Assembly: GCA_946480175.1 (NCBI GenBank)
Contig: CAMLIK010000014.1
Coordinates: 1 to 46,760 of the forward strand
Origin: an uncultured Gilliamella sp.
GTDB taxonomy: Bacteria; Pseudomonadota; Gammaproteobacteria; Enterobacterales; Orbaceae
DNA length: 46,760 nt
Direction of reading: 5' to 3'
In this document: positions 11,183-20,625 of the stretch, one piece after another
How the letters are laid out: each line of letters opens with the position of its first letter
How positions within the stretch are numbered: position 1 is the stretch's first letter
The notes under the pieces: model-generated
Database searches by the model: none
What the model was told of the DNA's origin: nothing
Seen by the model: only the letters and a program-made list of their open reading frames with translations
Translations under genes and position numbers: made by a program

Positions 11183-12064
11183 TTAATTAATATGCATACC
11201 ACCTGTCACGCCATACACTTCAGCAGTAGTATAGCTAGACTCTTCTGATGCTAAATGCACGTACACACCAGCAAGCTCAACTGGTTGACCGGCACGTTTT
11301 AATGGTGTTTGTTTTCCAAACTCTGGTATTACCTCACTTGGTTGACCACCACAAATTTGTAACGGTGTCCAAACTGGGCCAGGTGCCACACAGTTAACAC
11401 GAATACCTTTACTACCTAATTGCGCCGCTAAACCACGAGTAAACGCGATAATCGCTGTTTTAGTTGAAGCATAATCCAACAAATTACCACTTGGTTGATA
11501 AGCTTGCACAGAAGAAGTGGTAATAATTGTTGAACCCGGTTTTAAATAACCCAATGCTGCTTTGGTTACCCAAAATAGTGAAAACACATTGATTTCGAAG
11601 GTTTTGATGATCTGCTCAGTAGACAATTGCATAATATCCTCTACAGCAGTTTGTTTACCAGCTACTAATGTTAAGTTATCCAGTCCACCTAATTTTTTAT
11701 GGGCTTCCTCGATTAATTTTTTACAAAATGACTCATCGCTTAAATCACCTGGAATTAATACTGCTTTTCGACCCACTGATTCAATCACTTTAGCCACATC
11801 TTCAGCATCTTTTTGTTCGGCAGGTAAATAATTGATTGCCACATCTGCGCCTTCTTTTGCATACGCAATTGCTGCAGCACGACCGATACCAGAATCACCG
11901 CCAGTAACCAACATTTTAAGCCCTTCTAAACGTTGATGACCTTGATAACTCTTTTCGCCACAATCTGGCACTGGTTTCATCTCACATTGCAAACCAGGAG
12001 GATTTTGTTTTTGTTTAGGAAACTTGTCATGGTGATATTTGGTTAATGGATTATGCTTACTCAT
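11183..12064 (-). CDS. yghA: Short-chain dehydrogenase/reductase, YghA family
   Basis: 293 residues against 294 in E. coli YghA. The N-terminal extension (residues 1-45) with [10 protein letters not shown] and PPGLQ is characteristic of this SDR subgroup, which includes Bacillus general stress protein 39. The cofactor loop [12 protein letters not shown] is at about residue 55. The active-site Ser lies in TTSSVQAYQ, and the Tyr/Lys pair in [21 protein letters not shown] follows. YghA in E. coli is reported as an NADP-dependent aldehyde reductase; the group is often stress-induced. It is a single-gene unit. The start at 12064 follows aggagaaaatt, an excellent ribosome site. Confidence 0.92.
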   Translation of the reverse strand: MSKHNPLTKYHHDKFPKQKQNPPGLQCEMKPVPDCGEKSYQGHQRLEGLKMLVTGGDSGIGRAAAIAYAKEGADVAINYLPAEQKDAEDVAKVIESVGRKAVLIPGDLSDESFCKKLIEEAHKKLGGLDNLTLVAGKQTAVEDIMQLSTEQIIKTFEINVFSLFWVTKAALGYLKPGSTIITTSSVQAYQPSGNLLDYASTKTAIIAFTRGLAAQLGSKGIRVNCVAPGPVWTPLQICGGQPSEVIPEFGKQTPLKRAGQPVELAGVYVHLASEESSYTTAEVYGVTGGMHIN

Positions 12065-12329
12065 AATTTTCTCCTAAGTTAAACATGTATTTGAATTCAA
12101 ATTCAATATAACTTAAATAAAATCAATTAATAATCACAAAATCCTATTGTCGAGTATATTTTACATCTTTAAAATATTTAATTAATTCAATTAATTATAT
12201 TATTCGATACTGTAAAAAATAAAAATCATTGATAGAAAAAACAACTTCCTTGAATGGTTTAGCGAGGACAGAAAACGAATGCTGAAACCATGATGGGTGA
12301 AATAGAAACACCAAAAGTAGTTTAGCAAA
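12065..12329. other. Intergenic region upstream of yghA
   Basis: Only AT-rich sequence and short closed frames. It presumably contains the yghA promoter, reading leftward. Nothing else was recognised. Confidence 0.45.
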
Positions 12330-12365
12330 GAAATAATTATTAATCTAGCAATGCTAGCTTAATAA
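12330..12365 (-). terminator. Terminator-like hairpin after the lipoprotein pair
   Basis: Arms 12337-12349 and 12353-12365 pair over 13 positions with one mismatch and a 3-nt loop. The minus strand continues TTATTTCTTT. It begins a few bases past the stop of the 12369 gene. Confidence 0.5.
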
Positions 12366-12368
12366 TAA

Positions 12369-12890
12369 CTATCTCTGAATTTTACAATCAGTTGCAGCAA
12401 TCATCGCTAAAACCCTTTGACCCTCGATGTAAAACATGAATTCAACACCGTCACTAAAATATTTCTTCAATTTTTTCATTTGAGCATTATCTTGGCAATA
12501 AATTTCAGTAATAGCTTTACCAATTTTTTTTATATTTTCACTTGTCAATAAATCCTCTTTAGTTATTCCTTTAACTTCCGTTTTATAAACGAGGGCATTA
12601 CCATCCGCCTCAATATCAAACCAAATTAGGTTATCATTAAATTTAATAGGTAATATTTGCTTAAGTATACTGATGGCAGCTTTTTTTTCATCACCTAAAT
12701 CAGAAGGTTTATTATTCTTGGAAGTATTAAATTTTTCATCATCAGCTTGATCGATAATTTGAAGTAACTTTTCTGTTTTTTCAGCTCCAATATTCTCCAC
12801 AAGCCTATCAATTTTATTTTTTTCTAGCGGTGAATTATCACAACCAAATTGGAGCATGACCAACACAATAAAACAAATAATCTTGCGCAT
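12369..12890 (-). CDS. Putative lipoprotein, first of a paralogous pair
   Basis: 173 residues; no family recognised. The N-terminus is a short basic and hydrophobic signal ending MLQFGC at residue 17, an imperfect lipobox, so lipidation is likely but not certain. Residues 18-75 are charged and low in complexity. The C-terminal half resembles the neighbouring 12975-13406 product: both have a YCQ motif, a LK-x-FxDG segment and a final DCK/DCR. The two conserved cysteines suggest a disulfide in the periplasm. It is separated from the neighbour by 84 bases and transcribed in the same direction, so the two may be co-transcribed. An arisen-by-duplication origin is inferred. Confidence 0.75.
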   Translation of the reverse strand: MRKIICFIVLVMLQFGCDNSPLEKNKIDRLVENIGAEKTEKLLQIIDQADDEKFNTSKNNKPSDLGDEKKAAISILKQILPIKFNDNLIWFDIEADGNALVYKTEVKGITKEDLLTSENIKKIGKAITEIYCQDNAQMKKLKKYFSDGVEFMFYIEGQRVLAMIAATDCKIQR

Positions 12891-12974
12891 TCCTAATCCT
12901 TAGTTAGCCTATATTTTATAACTATTGTGATAAGTGATCATTTTATCAATTATATAATTGTCAATCACAGATAG

Positions 12975-13406
12975 TTATTTAACACGACAATCCGCTGGTG
13001 TTAATTCAACCACAACAATCTCTTTATTATTAATAAAATAATGGTAATTTGCTCCATCTGGGAACGCCGTTTTCAACTGTTGCATCTCCTCAGTATTTTG
13101 GCAATAAGCATTAAAAAGTGCTTGGCGAATTGTATCGAGGGTACTTGGTAACAACAATGTATGCTCTGGCGTATTTTTAACATCATATTGATAATTGATA
13201 ATATTTCGATCTTTATCCTTCTCAACACCAACCAAAGTAGTTAACTCATCAACATCAATCGGTAAAACCTTTTTCATTGGTTCAATCATCGAATTTTGTA
13301 CCGCGTTGAGTGAATCATCTTCAACTGCGGTATTTTTTTTGGCATTATCACAGCTTAATACGAAAAAACTCACCACAAAAAAAGCAAATAGTTTAATTAT
13401 TTTCAT
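12975..13406 (-). CDS. Putative lipoprotein, second of a paralogous pair
   Basis: 143 residues from ATG 13404-13406. A longer reading from 13445 adds a hydrophobic stretch that would spoil the signal peptide, so the shorter start is preferred. The signal MKIIKLFAFFVVSFFVLSC has a good lipobox (VLSC), predicting an outer- or inner-membrane lipoprotein. The mature part is acidic and ends with the shared YCQ... FPDG ...DCRVK pattern found in the 12369-12890 product. Function unknown. Lying directly upstream of the oppositely oriented ilv leader, it has no obvious functional tie to branched-chain amino acid synthesis. Confidence 0.78.
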   Translation of the reverse strand: MKIIKLFAFFVVSFFVLSCDNAKKNTAVEDDSLNAVQNSMIEPMKKVLPIDVDELTTLVGVEKDKDRNIINYQYDVKNTPEHTLLLPSTLDTIRQALFNAYCQNTEEMQQLKTAFPDGANYHYFINNKEIVVVELTPADCRVK

Positions 13407-13612
13407 AATGATATCTCTTATTAGGTAATAAATAATAATTATCAATAGGCTATTAAATAATGTTGATTTATTTTCAGGGTTGATGAGTGATATTTATACA
13501 CTAACCTTCTTCAAAAAGCCAAAATAATCATTTTTAATCCCTCAAAAACCCCGTTCCTCAACTTTTTTACAGAGATAAAAATAAGATGCTTAAAAAAAAC
13601 CACAAAAAATAG

Positions 13613-13640
13613 TTGCACTTTTTTTTAAAACGAGTATTTT
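13613..13640 (+). promoter_or_regulatory. Candidate ilv operon promoter
   Basis: TTGCAC (13613-13618) and TATTTT (13635-13640) with a 16-bp spacer would start transcription near 13647, about 38 bases before the leader peptide. A TTGACA at 13660-13665 is too close to the leader ATG to be the main -35. Placement is tentative. Confidence 0.35.
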
Positions 13641-13684
13641 GGATAAATATTTTTCGAAATTGACAAAAAAATTACAAAAACATT

Positions 13685-13768
13685 ATGAATTTTTCACTCA
13701 TCGTCGTCCTCATTAACATTATTGTCAGCGTGGTCATTATTCCTGCGCGGGGGCGTCTTTTGAGTTAA
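13685..13768 (+). CDS. ilvL: ilv operon leader peptide
   Basis: A 27-codon ORF that is below usual length cut-offs. It encodes MNFSLIVVLINIIVSVVIIP followed by ARGRLLS and a TAA. Between codons 5 and 19 there are 6 Ile, 5 Val and 2 Leu, the regulatory amino acids of the ilvGMEDA operon, just as in E. coli IlvL, although the exact sequence differs. It ends 20 bases before the attenuator stem. Ribosome stalling at these codons when Ile, Val or Leu-tRNA is scarce should favour antitermination. Its Shine-Dalgarno sequence is weak. Confidence 0.88.
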   Translation: MNFSLIVVLINIIVSVVIIPARGRLLS

Positions 13769-13821
13769 ATATATGGTCATCATATTTCAAAACCCCCGCC
13801 CCAAAAAGCGGGGGTTTTTTT
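13745..13821 (+). promoter_or_regulatory. ilv attenuator: mutually exclusive antiterminator and terminator
   Basis: The same 7-mer GCGGGGG occurs at 13747-13753 (inside the leader ORF) and at 13808-13814. Both are complementary to CCCCCGC at 13793-13799. Pairing 13793-13799 with 13808-13814 gives a GC-rich terminator stem with an 8-nt loop and seven T (13815-13821). Pairing it instead with 13747-13753, extended by TTTTGA (13758-13763 region) with TCAAAA (13787-13792), gives an antiterminator. This is the arrangement expected for transcription attenuation of ilvGMEDA. Confidence 0.88.
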
Positions 13822-13875
13822 ATGAATAATTTTGACATTAACAATGCATGAGCAAAAGTAAAAAGAGAGGAATGA

Positions 13876-15552
13876 ATGTTAGGAACACAGTGGATAGTAA
13901 AAACCTTAAAAGAAAAAGGCATTACCACCGTTTTTGGATATCCTGGTGGTCAAATTATGCCTCTATACGATGCCCTTTATGATGGCGGGATTGAACACGT
14001 ACTTTGTCGTCACGAACAAGGCGCTGCCATGGCGGCGATTGGTTATGCCCGTGCCACTGGCAAAATCGGCGTTTGTATTGCCACATCAGGCCCCGGCGCA
14101 ACCAATATTATTACTGGTCTTGCTGATGCATTAATTGACTCAGTACCCGTTATCGCGCTTACCGGACAAGTTCCAACTACACTTATCGGTACCGATGCCT
14201 TTCAAGAAGTTGATGTTTTAGGATTATCCTTAGCATGCACCAAACATAGCTATTTAATTGATGATGCCACCCAGTTGCCAAATACCTTACAAGAGGCTTT
14301 TAATTTAGCTAATTCGGGCAGGCCGGGACCAATATTAATTGACATCCCAAAAGATATCCAACTTGCCGACCATGATTACCAAACTTATTTAACACCATCA
14401 ACTATAAAAACGCCTTCTGATAACGCTCAATTATATCCAATCTCACCTAAGGAGATAAAACAAGCCAAACAAATGATAAACCAAGCTAAAAAACCAGTAC
14501 TTTATATTGGTGGTGGTGTTGGACTTTCTGGAGCGATCAACGAACTACGCGAGTTTATGAAACTAACTCAAATTCCTAGCGTATCAACATTAAAAGGGCT
14601 TGGTGTAGCAGATCTTAACAACCCCTACTACTTAGGTCTTATTGGCATGCACGGCGCCAAAGCCGCTAACTTAGCGGTACAAGAGTGTGACTTACTTATT
14701 GCCTTAGGAGTAAGATTTGACGATCGTGTAACAGGTAAGCTTAACGAATTTGCTAAACATGCAAAAGTTATCCATGTTGATATAGATCAGTCTGAAATCA
14801 ACAAATTACGCCAAACCCATTTAGGTTTACAAGGCGACATCAAACACGTTTTACCTATGCTAAATCAAACCATATCGATTGATGACTGGCATAACAAAAT
14901 AAAACAACTCAAATCTCTGCACCCAACGCCATACGATCATCCTGGTGACGCCATTTATGCACCAGCATTACTAAAGCGTATTTCTGAACGTAAACCAGCT
15001 AACACTGTCATCACCACCGATGTGGGTCAACACCAAATGTGGACAGCACAGCACATGTCATTTACCCATCCACAGAACTTTATTACTTCAAGTGGGCTTG
15101 GAACTATGGGCTTTGGTTTACCAGCCGCAGTTGGCGCCCAAATGTCTAGACCCAATGACTTGGTAATTTGCGTATCAGGTGATGGTTCGTTCATGATGAA
15201 TGTACAAGAACTAACTACCATCAAACGTAAAAAACTACCGATCAAAATTGTCCTTATCGACAACCAACGCCTTGGTATGGTAAGACAATGGCAAGAGCTA
15301 TTTTTTAATGAAAGATATAGTGAAACCAACTTATCGGATAACCCAGACTTTTTAATGCTAGCCAAAGCGTTTGATATCCCAGGACAAACCATCAGCAAAA
15401 AGTCGGAAATAGAGCCAGCACTTGATAATCTATTTAATTCAGCTGGCGCTTATCTACTGCACGTTTGTATTGATGAGCTTGAAAACGTATGGCCGCTTGT
15501 TCCACCGGGTGCCGCCAACGAAAACATGTTAGATAAAAGTAACAAGGAATAA
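13876..15552 (+). CDS. ilvG: Acetolactate synthase II large (catalytic) subunit
   Basis: 558 residues, full length and intact. It makes acetolactate or acetohydroxybutyrate from pyruvate, the first common step to valine, leucine and isoleucine. Visible features: [19 protein letters not shown] near the N-terminus, catalytic Glu47 in CRHEQGAA, the FAD/central domain, and the ThDP/Mg motif GDGS at about residues 435-438 followed by [10 protein letters not shown]. Similarity to enterobacterial IlvG is very strong. The ATG at 13876 follows AGAGAGG with 5-nt spacing; an overlapping ATG at 13872 is out of frame. First structural gene of ilvGMEDA, controlled by the attenuator just upstream. Confidence 0.97.
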   Translation: MLGTQWIVKTLKEKGITTVFGYPGGQIMPLYDALYDGGIEHVLCRHEQGAAMAAIGYARATGKIGVCIATSGPGATNIITGLADALIDSVPVIALTGQVPTTLIGTDAFQEVDVLGLSLACTKHSYLIDDATQLPNTLQEAFNLANSGRPGPILIDIPKDIQLADHDYQTYLTPSTIKTPSDNAQLYPISPKEIKQAKQMINQAKKPVLYIGGGVGLSGAINELREFMKLTQIPSVSTLKGLGVADLNNPYYLGLIGMHGAKAANLAVQECDLLIALGVRFDDRVTGKLNEFAKHAKVIHVDIDQSEINKLRQTHLGLQGDIKHVLPMLNQTISIDDWHNKIKQLKSLHPTPYDHPGDAIYAPALLKRISERKPANTVITTDVGQHQMWTAQHMSFTHPQNFITSSGLGTMGFGLPAAVGAQMSRPNDLVICVSGDGSFMMNVQELTTIKRKKLPIKIVLIDNQRLGMVRQWQELFFNERYSETNLSDNPDFLMLAKAFDIPGQTISKKSEIEPALDNLFNSAGAYLLHVCIDELENVWPLVPPGAANENMLDKSNKE

Positions 15553-15555
15553 GTG

Positions 15556-15786
15556 ATGAATCAAAAAGCGACACATCAATTTACCATAACCGCCCATGAT
15601 AAATTAGGTTCACTTGAACGCATTTTACGCGTTGTTCGCCATCGCGGTGGTCATATAGAGCAGATGCAGATGCAATCAATTGATAATCGGCTATTTAGCT
15701 TAATACTTACATTAACTACCGAACGGACGCTATCGTCCTTACAAAACCAAATAATCAAATTGGAAGATGTAATAAAGGTAGAATAA
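15556..15786 (+). CDS. ilvM: Acetolactate synthase II small (regulatory) subunit
   Basis: 76 residues with a single ACT domain: TITAHDKLGSLERILRVVRH, RGGHIEQMQMQS and a LTLTTERTL strand. E. coli IlvM is similar in size (87 aa). It associates with IlvG and is needed for its full activity. The frame is open from a GTG at 15553, but ATG 15556 has AAGGAA (15544-15549) at proper spacing, so it is the preferred start. Only 3 bases separate it from the ilvG stop, indicating tight coupling. Confidence 0.92.
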   Translation: MNQKATHQFTITAHDKLGSLERILRVVRHRGGHIEQMQMQSIDNRLFSLILTLTTERTLSSLQNQIIKLEDVIKVE

Positions 15787-15846
15787 AGTGTAACTATATT
15801 CTTTGGTGAAACAACAAGTTAAATTAAAAAAGTAACAATATTAACA

Positions 15847-15875
15847 GTTAAACAAACAGTAAAGTAATGTATAAT
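15847..15875 (+). promoter_or_regulatory. Candidate internal promoter before ilvE
   Basis: The 158-base gap between ilvM and ilvE contains a perfect TATAAT at 15870-15875. A poor -35 (TTAAAC, 15848-15853) lies 16 bases upstream. It could give attenuation-independent expression of ilvEDA. Confidence 0.4.
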
Positions 15876-15944
15876 GCTTAACATTAAATTAACATAAGCA
15901 AAATACTGGCTTAACAAAGGTAAAATTTAAGAGGAAAACAAAAA

Positions 15945-16874
15945 ATGGGTACTACAGCAAAATCTGATTATATTTGGTTAAATGGTGAAATGATTCCATG
16001 GGCAGATGCAAAAATTCACGTTATGTCACATGCACTACATTATGGTACTTCAGTATTTGAAGGTGTTCGTTGCTACGAAACGCATAAAGGCCCAGCTATT
16101 TTTCGTCATAAAGAACATGCCCAACGCCTATTAAACTCAGCCAAAATATATCGTTTTCCTGTCCCTTATTCTCTTGAAGCGATCATGGAAGCAACTCGCC
16201 AAGTAATCAAAAAAAATAACCTAAAAAGCGCCTACATCCGTCCATTAGTCTTTATTGGTGATGTTGGCATGGGCGTTATTCCACCTGCCGGTTACCAAAC
16301 CGATGTCATGATTGCCGCATTTCCTTGGGGTGCTTATCTTGGTGAAGATGCCTTAGAACAGGGTATTGACGCAATGGTATCATCATGGAACCGTTTTGCA
16401 CCAAATACCATCCCTGCAGCAGCTAAAGCCGGCGGTAACTATCTATCATCACTACTCATTGGATCAGAAGCCCGCGCAAATGGCTTCCAAGAAGGGATTG
16501 CGTTAGACGTTAATGGTCAGTTATCTGAAGGTTCTGGAGAAAATCTATTTATCGTTAAAGATGGCATATTATTTACCCCATTACTATCATCATCAGCACT
16601 ACCAGGCATTACTCGTGATGCCATCATCACCCTTGCACATGATCTAGGCATTGAAGTACGTGAACAAACACTCTCTCGTGAATCACTATACCTTGCTGAT
16701 GAAGTGTTTATGACTGGTACAGCTGCGGAAATCACGCCAGTACGTAGTGTTGACCGTATTCAAGTTGGTATTGGTCGTTGTGGGCCAATCACCAAACAAA
16801 TCCAACAAACATTCTTCGGATTGTTTAATGGCAAAACTCAAGACAAATACGGTTGGTTAGACCCTATTAAATAA
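15945..16874 (+). CDS. ilvE: Branched-chain amino acid aminotransferase
   Basis: 309 residues, the same length as E. coli IlvE, with strong identity throughout. It is a fold-type IV PLP enzyme that transfers amino groups between glutamate and the 2-keto acids of Ile, Val and Leu. Visible features are the N-terminal DYIWLNGEM, HALHYGTSVFEG, the PLP-binding Lys161 in IPAAAKAGGNYLSS, and the cofactor-binding segment GTAAEITPVRS. The ATG has AAGAGG nearby upstream. It is the third enzyme gene of the operon but has a wide gap to ilvM, with a possible promoter. Confidence 0.97.
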   Translation: MGTTAKSDYIWLNGEMIPWADAKIHVMSHALHYGTSVFEGVRCYETHKGPAIFRHKEHAQRLLNSAKIYRFPVPYSLEAIMEATRQVIKKNNLKSAYIRPLVFIGDVGMGVIPPAGYQTDVMIAAFPWGAYLGEDALEQGIDAMVSSWNRFAPNTIPAAAKAGGNYLSSLLIGSEARANGFQEGIALDVNGQLSEGSGENLFIVKDGILFTPLLSSSALPGITRDAIITLAHDLGIEVREQTLSRESLYLADEVFMTGTAAEITPVRSVDRIQVGIGRCGPITKQIQQTFFGLFNGKTQDKYGWLDPIK

Positions 16875-16883
16875 ATAAGCAAA

Positions 16884-16908
16884 ACACCGCCGAACAAATC
16901 GGCGGTGT
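16884..16908 (+). other. Strong hairpin between ilvE and ilvD
   Basis: Perfect 10-bp GC-rich stem (16884-16893 with 16899-16908), 5-nt loop, without a T-tract on the plus strand. It may stabilise the upstream mRNA or act as a processing or partial termination point inside the operon. Confidence 0.6.
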
Positions 16909-16997
16909 CACAATTATTTAACGATTTATTATTCATCAAAACACAAATATGTACCGAAAGAAATCGGTCGCTTGCATTATAAACTTGGGAGCAACAA

Positions 16998-18848
16998 ATG
17001 CCTAGATATCGTTCAGCAACCTCGGTTGAAGGTCGCAACATGGCAGGCGCCCGCGCCTTATGGCGTGCAACAGGCGTAAAAAATGAAGACTTTGGTAAAC
17101 CCATCATTGCAGTGGTTAACTCATTTACCCAATTTGTACCGGGTCACGTTCACTTAAAAGATATCGGTCAACTGGTAGCAAAAGAAATTGAGGCATGCGG
17201 TGGCATTGCCAAAGAATTTAACACCATTGCTGTCGATGATGGTATCGCTATGGGGCATGGTGGTATGCTTTACTCATTACCCTCACGAGAGCTTATCGCC
17301 GACTCAGTAGAATACATGGTTAATGCCCACTGTGCCGACGCTATGATCTGCATCTCAAACTGTGACAAAATCACGCCCGGCATGTTAATGGCCTCACTGC
17401 GTTTAAACATTCCAACCGTATTTGTATCAGGCGGGCCGATGGAAGCTGGCAAAACCAAACTATCTGATCAAATCATCAAACTTGACCTAGTCGATGCCAT
17501 GATCCAAAGTGCCAACCCAAATGTCAGCGATGCCGATAGTGAGGCAATCGAACAATCTGCTTGCCCAACTTGTGGATCATGCTCTGGCATGTTTACCGCT
17601 AATTCAATGAACTGTTTAACCGAAGCATTAGGTTTATCCTTACCAGGTAACGGTTCACTCATTGCGACGCATAAACAGCGCGAACAACTCTTTTTAAATG
17701 CTGCTAAACGTATTGTTGAAATTACCAAACGCTATTACGAACATGGTGATGAATCCTACTTACCGCGCTCTATCGCAACCAAAGCAGCTTATGAAAATGC
17801 CATGTCGCTTGATATCGCTATGGGAGGTTCAACCAACACGGTATTACACTTACTTGCCACCGCACAAGAAGGTGAAATCGACTTTACCATGTCAGATATT
17901 GACCGATTATCTCGTAAAGTCCCTCACCTATGTAAAGTGGCACCTAGTACTGCCATTTACCATATGGAAGATGTGCACCGCGCAGGTGGTGTAGTCTCAA
18001 TTTTGTCAGAGTTAGACAAAGCAGGATTACTCAATCGCAACGTCCACAACGTGATTGGTTTAAGCTTACAAGAAACCTTTGCCAAATATGACATCACCCA
18101 AACCACTGATGAAACCGTCAAAAAAATGTATCGCAGTGGTCCAGCAGGTATTCGCACCACTAAAGCCTTCTCACAAGATTGCTATTGGGATACGCTAGAT
18201 GATGATCGGCAAAACGGCTGTATCCGTGACAAAGCTCATGCTTATAGCCAAGATGGTGGATTAGCAACCTTATACGGTAACGTAGCTGAGGATGGCGCTA
18301 TTGTAAAAACCGCTGGCGTTGCTGCAGAAAACCTCGTTTTTCGCGGTCCGGCTAAAGTCTATGAAAGCCAAGAAGATGCCGTTGATGCAATTCTAGGCGG
18401 TAAAGTGGTTGAAGGTGATGTAGTGGTTATCATCTATGAAGGACCAAAAGGTGGCCCAGGCATGCAAGAAATGCTCTACCCAACAAGCTACCTAAAATCA
18501 ATGGGGCTTGGCAAAGCTTGTGCATTAATTACCGATGGTCGATTCTCTGGAGGCTCATCAGGCTTATCCATTGGTCACATCTCCCCAGAAGCTGCTAACG
18601 GTGGCGTAATTGGTTTAGTTCGTGATGGTGATATTGTGGATATCGACATCCCGAATCGAAAATTAAACATCATTGTACCAGAAGATGAATTAGAGCGTCG
18701 CCGCGTGGCAGAACTAACTCGCGGCGATAAAGCCTTTACACCGCATAACCGAGACCGTTATGTCTCATATGCCCTAAAAGCTTACGCAAGCTTAGCAACT
18801 AGTGCCGACAAAGGTGCGGTACGTGATAAAAGTAAATTAGGTGGTTAA
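16998..18848 (+). CDS. ilvD: Dihydroxy-acid dehydratase
   Basis: 616 residues, identical in length to E. coli IlvD. It dehydrates dihydroxy-isovalerate and dihydroxy-methylvalerate to the 2-keto acids. The iron-sulfur ligand regions are present: Cys122 in NCDKITPGM and the [11 protein letters not shown] segment (Cys189, 192, 195). The C-terminal signatures [13 protein letters not shown] and GHISPEA are also visible. The oxygen-labile cluster fits a microaerobic lifestyle. The start follows TGGGAGCAACA. It ends only one base before the ilvA start codon, which predicts translational coupling. Confidence 0.97.
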   Translation: MPRYRSATSVEGRNMAGARALWRATGVKNEDFGKPIIAVVNSFTQFVPGHVHLKDIGQLVAKEIEACGGIAKEFNTIAVDDGIAMGHGGMLYSLPSRELIADSVEYMVNAHCADAMICISNCDKITPGMLMASLRLNIPTVFVSGGPMEAGKTKLSDQIIKLDLVDAMIQSANPNVSDADSEAIEQSACPTCGSCSGMFTANSMNCLTEALGLSLPGNGSLIATHKQREQLFLNAAKRIVEITKRYYEHGDESYLPRSIATKAAYENAMSLDIAMGGSTNTVLHLLATAQEGEIDFTMSDIDRLSRKVPHLCKVAPSTAIYHMEDVHRAGGVVSILSELDKAGLLNRNVHNVIGLSLQETFAKYDITQTTDETVKKMYRSGPAGIRTTKAFSQDCYWDTLDDDRQNGCIRDKAHAYSQDGGLATLYGNVAEDGAIVKTAGVAAENLVFRGPAKVYESQEDAVDAILGGKVVEGDVVVIIYEGPKGGPGMQEMLYPTSYLKSMGLGKACALITDGRFSGGSSGLSIGHISPEAANGGVIGLVRDGDIVDIDIPNRKLNIIVPEDELERRRVAELTRGDKAFTPHNRDRYVSYALKAYASLATSADKGAVRDKSKLGG

Positions 18849-18849
18849 T

Positions 18850-20379
18850 GTGAATAATAACAAACTAACCGGCGCTGATTATTTAAAAGCTACCCTATGC
18901 AGCGCTGTATACGATGTCGCTCAAGTGACACCACTTGAACATATGGAAAAAATCTCATCTCGCTTAAAAAACCAAGTGTTTGTTAAGCGAGAAGATCGCC
19001 AGCTCGTTCACAGTTTCAAAATTCGTGGCGCACAAGCCATGATTGCCAGCCTTACCCCGGAAGAACGCCAATGCGGTGTCATTGCCGCATCAGCTGGCAA
19101 CCATGCCCAAGGCGTCGCATTTTCAGCAACAAAATTAGGCATTAAATCGCTAATTGTTATGCCATTAAATACCGCCGATATCAAAGTCGAAGCGGTAAAA
19201 GGCTTTGGTGGTGAAGTCCTGCTTTACGGCGCCAACTTCGACGAAGCCAAAGCCAAAGCAATGGAGCTGGCCAAACAGCAAAACCGCATCTTTATTCCCC
19301 CTTTCGATCACCCACTAGTCATTGCGGGGCAAGGCAGTATCGCTATGGAACTGCTACAACAAAATGCCAAACTTGACCGCATATTTGTACCTGTGGGTGG
19401 TGGAGGACTTGCCGCGGGCGTTGCCGTATTAATCAAACAAATCATGCCATCAATCAAAGTGATTGCAGTTGAACCAGAAGATGCCGCCTGCTTAAAAGCA
19501 GCATTAGTTGCTGGTCACCCGATTGATCTCGAGCGAGTCGGCTTATTTGCCGAAGGCGTAGCAGTAAAACGTATTGGTGATGAAACATTTAGACTCTGTC
19601 AGCAATATATCGACGACATTATCACTGTGGATAGTGACGAAATCTGCGCTGCCGTTAAAGATCTGTTTGACGACGTACGAGCCATTGCCGAACCGTCAGG
19701 CGCAGTCGCCTTAGCAGGAATGAAAAAATATGTTGCACAACACAACATTTGTGGGGAAAACTTAGCTCATATTCTATCTGGGGCTAACTTAAACTTCCAC
19801 AATTTACGTTATGTATCAGAACGTTGTGAATTGGGCGAAAAACGCGAGGTTCTATTAGCTGTCACCATTCCAGAACAAAAAGGCAGCTTCCTCAAATTCT
19901 GCCAATTGCTCGGTGGTCGCGCTGTAACCGAATTTAACTACCGCTATCACGACGACAAATCAGCTTGCGTGTTTGTTGGGGTTAAAATTGCCAAGAGCAA
20001 TGAAAAAGAGGAAATCATGCAAGAACTCACTGCTGCCAGTTACCAAGTTGTCGACTTAACAGACGACGAAATGGCTAAACTGCACGTGCGTTATATGATT
20101 GGCGGCAAACCATGCAAACCTATTCAAGAACAAGTCTACAGCTTTGAATTCCCTGAATCACAAGGTGCACTTCTCAAGTTCTTAGAAACATTAGGTACTA
20201 ACTGGAATATCTCAATGTTCCACTATCGTAGTCACGGCACCGATTATGGTCGCGTGCTAGCTGCCTTTGAAATTGACAAAGCCAGTCATAGCACCTTTAC
20301 TAAACACCTAACCGAGTTAGATTACGGTTTTCATAACGAAACGCAGAATCCTTCGCTTAAGTTGTTTTTAACCGCTTGA
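18850..20379 (+). CDS. ilvA: Threonine dehydratase (deaminase), biosynthetic
   Basis: About 509 residues. It converts threonine to 2-oxobutyrate, the entry to isoleucine. The PLP Lys57 sits in HSFKIRGAQAM, the phosphate-binding loop in PVGGGGLAAGVAV. Two C-terminal ACT-like domains (from KGSFLKFCQLLGGR and from FEFPESQGALLKF) mark the isoleucine-inhibited biosynthetic form. The frame is open from a GTG at 18841, but AGGTGG (18839-18844) selects the GTG at 18850, giving MNNNKLTGADYL. This also avoids overlapping ilvD. Last gene of ilvGMEDA, followed by a terminator. Confidence 0.96.
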   Translation: MNNNKLTGADYLKATLCSAVYDVAQVTPLEHMEKISSRLKNQVFVKREDRQLVHSFKIRGAQAMIASLTPEERQCGVIAASAGNHAQGVAFSATKLGIKSLIVMPLNTADIKVEAVKGFGGEVLLYGANFDEAKAKAMELAKQQNRIFIPPFDHPLVIAGQGSIAMELLQQNAKLDRIFVPVGGGGLAAGVAVLIKQIMPSIKVIAVEPEDAACLKAALVAGHPIDLERVGLFAEGVAVKRIGDETFRLCQQYIDDIITVDSDEICAAVKDLFDDVRAIAEPSGAVALAGMKKYVAQHNICGENLAHILSGANLNFHNLRYVSERCELGEKREVLLAVTIPEQKGSFLKFCQLLGGRAVTEFNYRYHDDKSACVFVGVKIAKSNEKEEIMQELTAASYQVVDLTDDEMAKLHVRYMIGGKPCKPIQEQVYSFEFPESQGALLKFLETLGTNWNISMFHYRSHGTDYGRVLAAFEIDKASHSTFTKHLTELDYGFHNETQNPSLKLFLTA

Positions 20380-20388
20380 TGATTCAAC

Positions 20389-20419
20389 TGCCCCTAAAAT
20401 AAATCAGGGGCATTTTTTT
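20389..20419 (+). terminator. Rho-independent terminator of the ilv operon
   Basis: 7-bp stem TGCCCCT/AGGGGCA (20389-20395 with 20406-20412), 10-nt loop, then seven T. Confidence 0.9.
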
Positions 20420-20625
20420 CCTCAAAACTCGCTTAATTTACTGATTAATTATGATGATTTTAATCTGTTTTTTAACTAAGATATGAGTTCTAAAAAAACA
20501 CCTTGATTTTTTAAGGCTTAAAAATAGCTATCCTCAATTGAATTCGTCAATCTCTAAAACGCACGCTGCTAAACGATAAAACCATTTAGATTTCACTACT
20601 TCGCTAATTTAGTAAATATAAAAAG

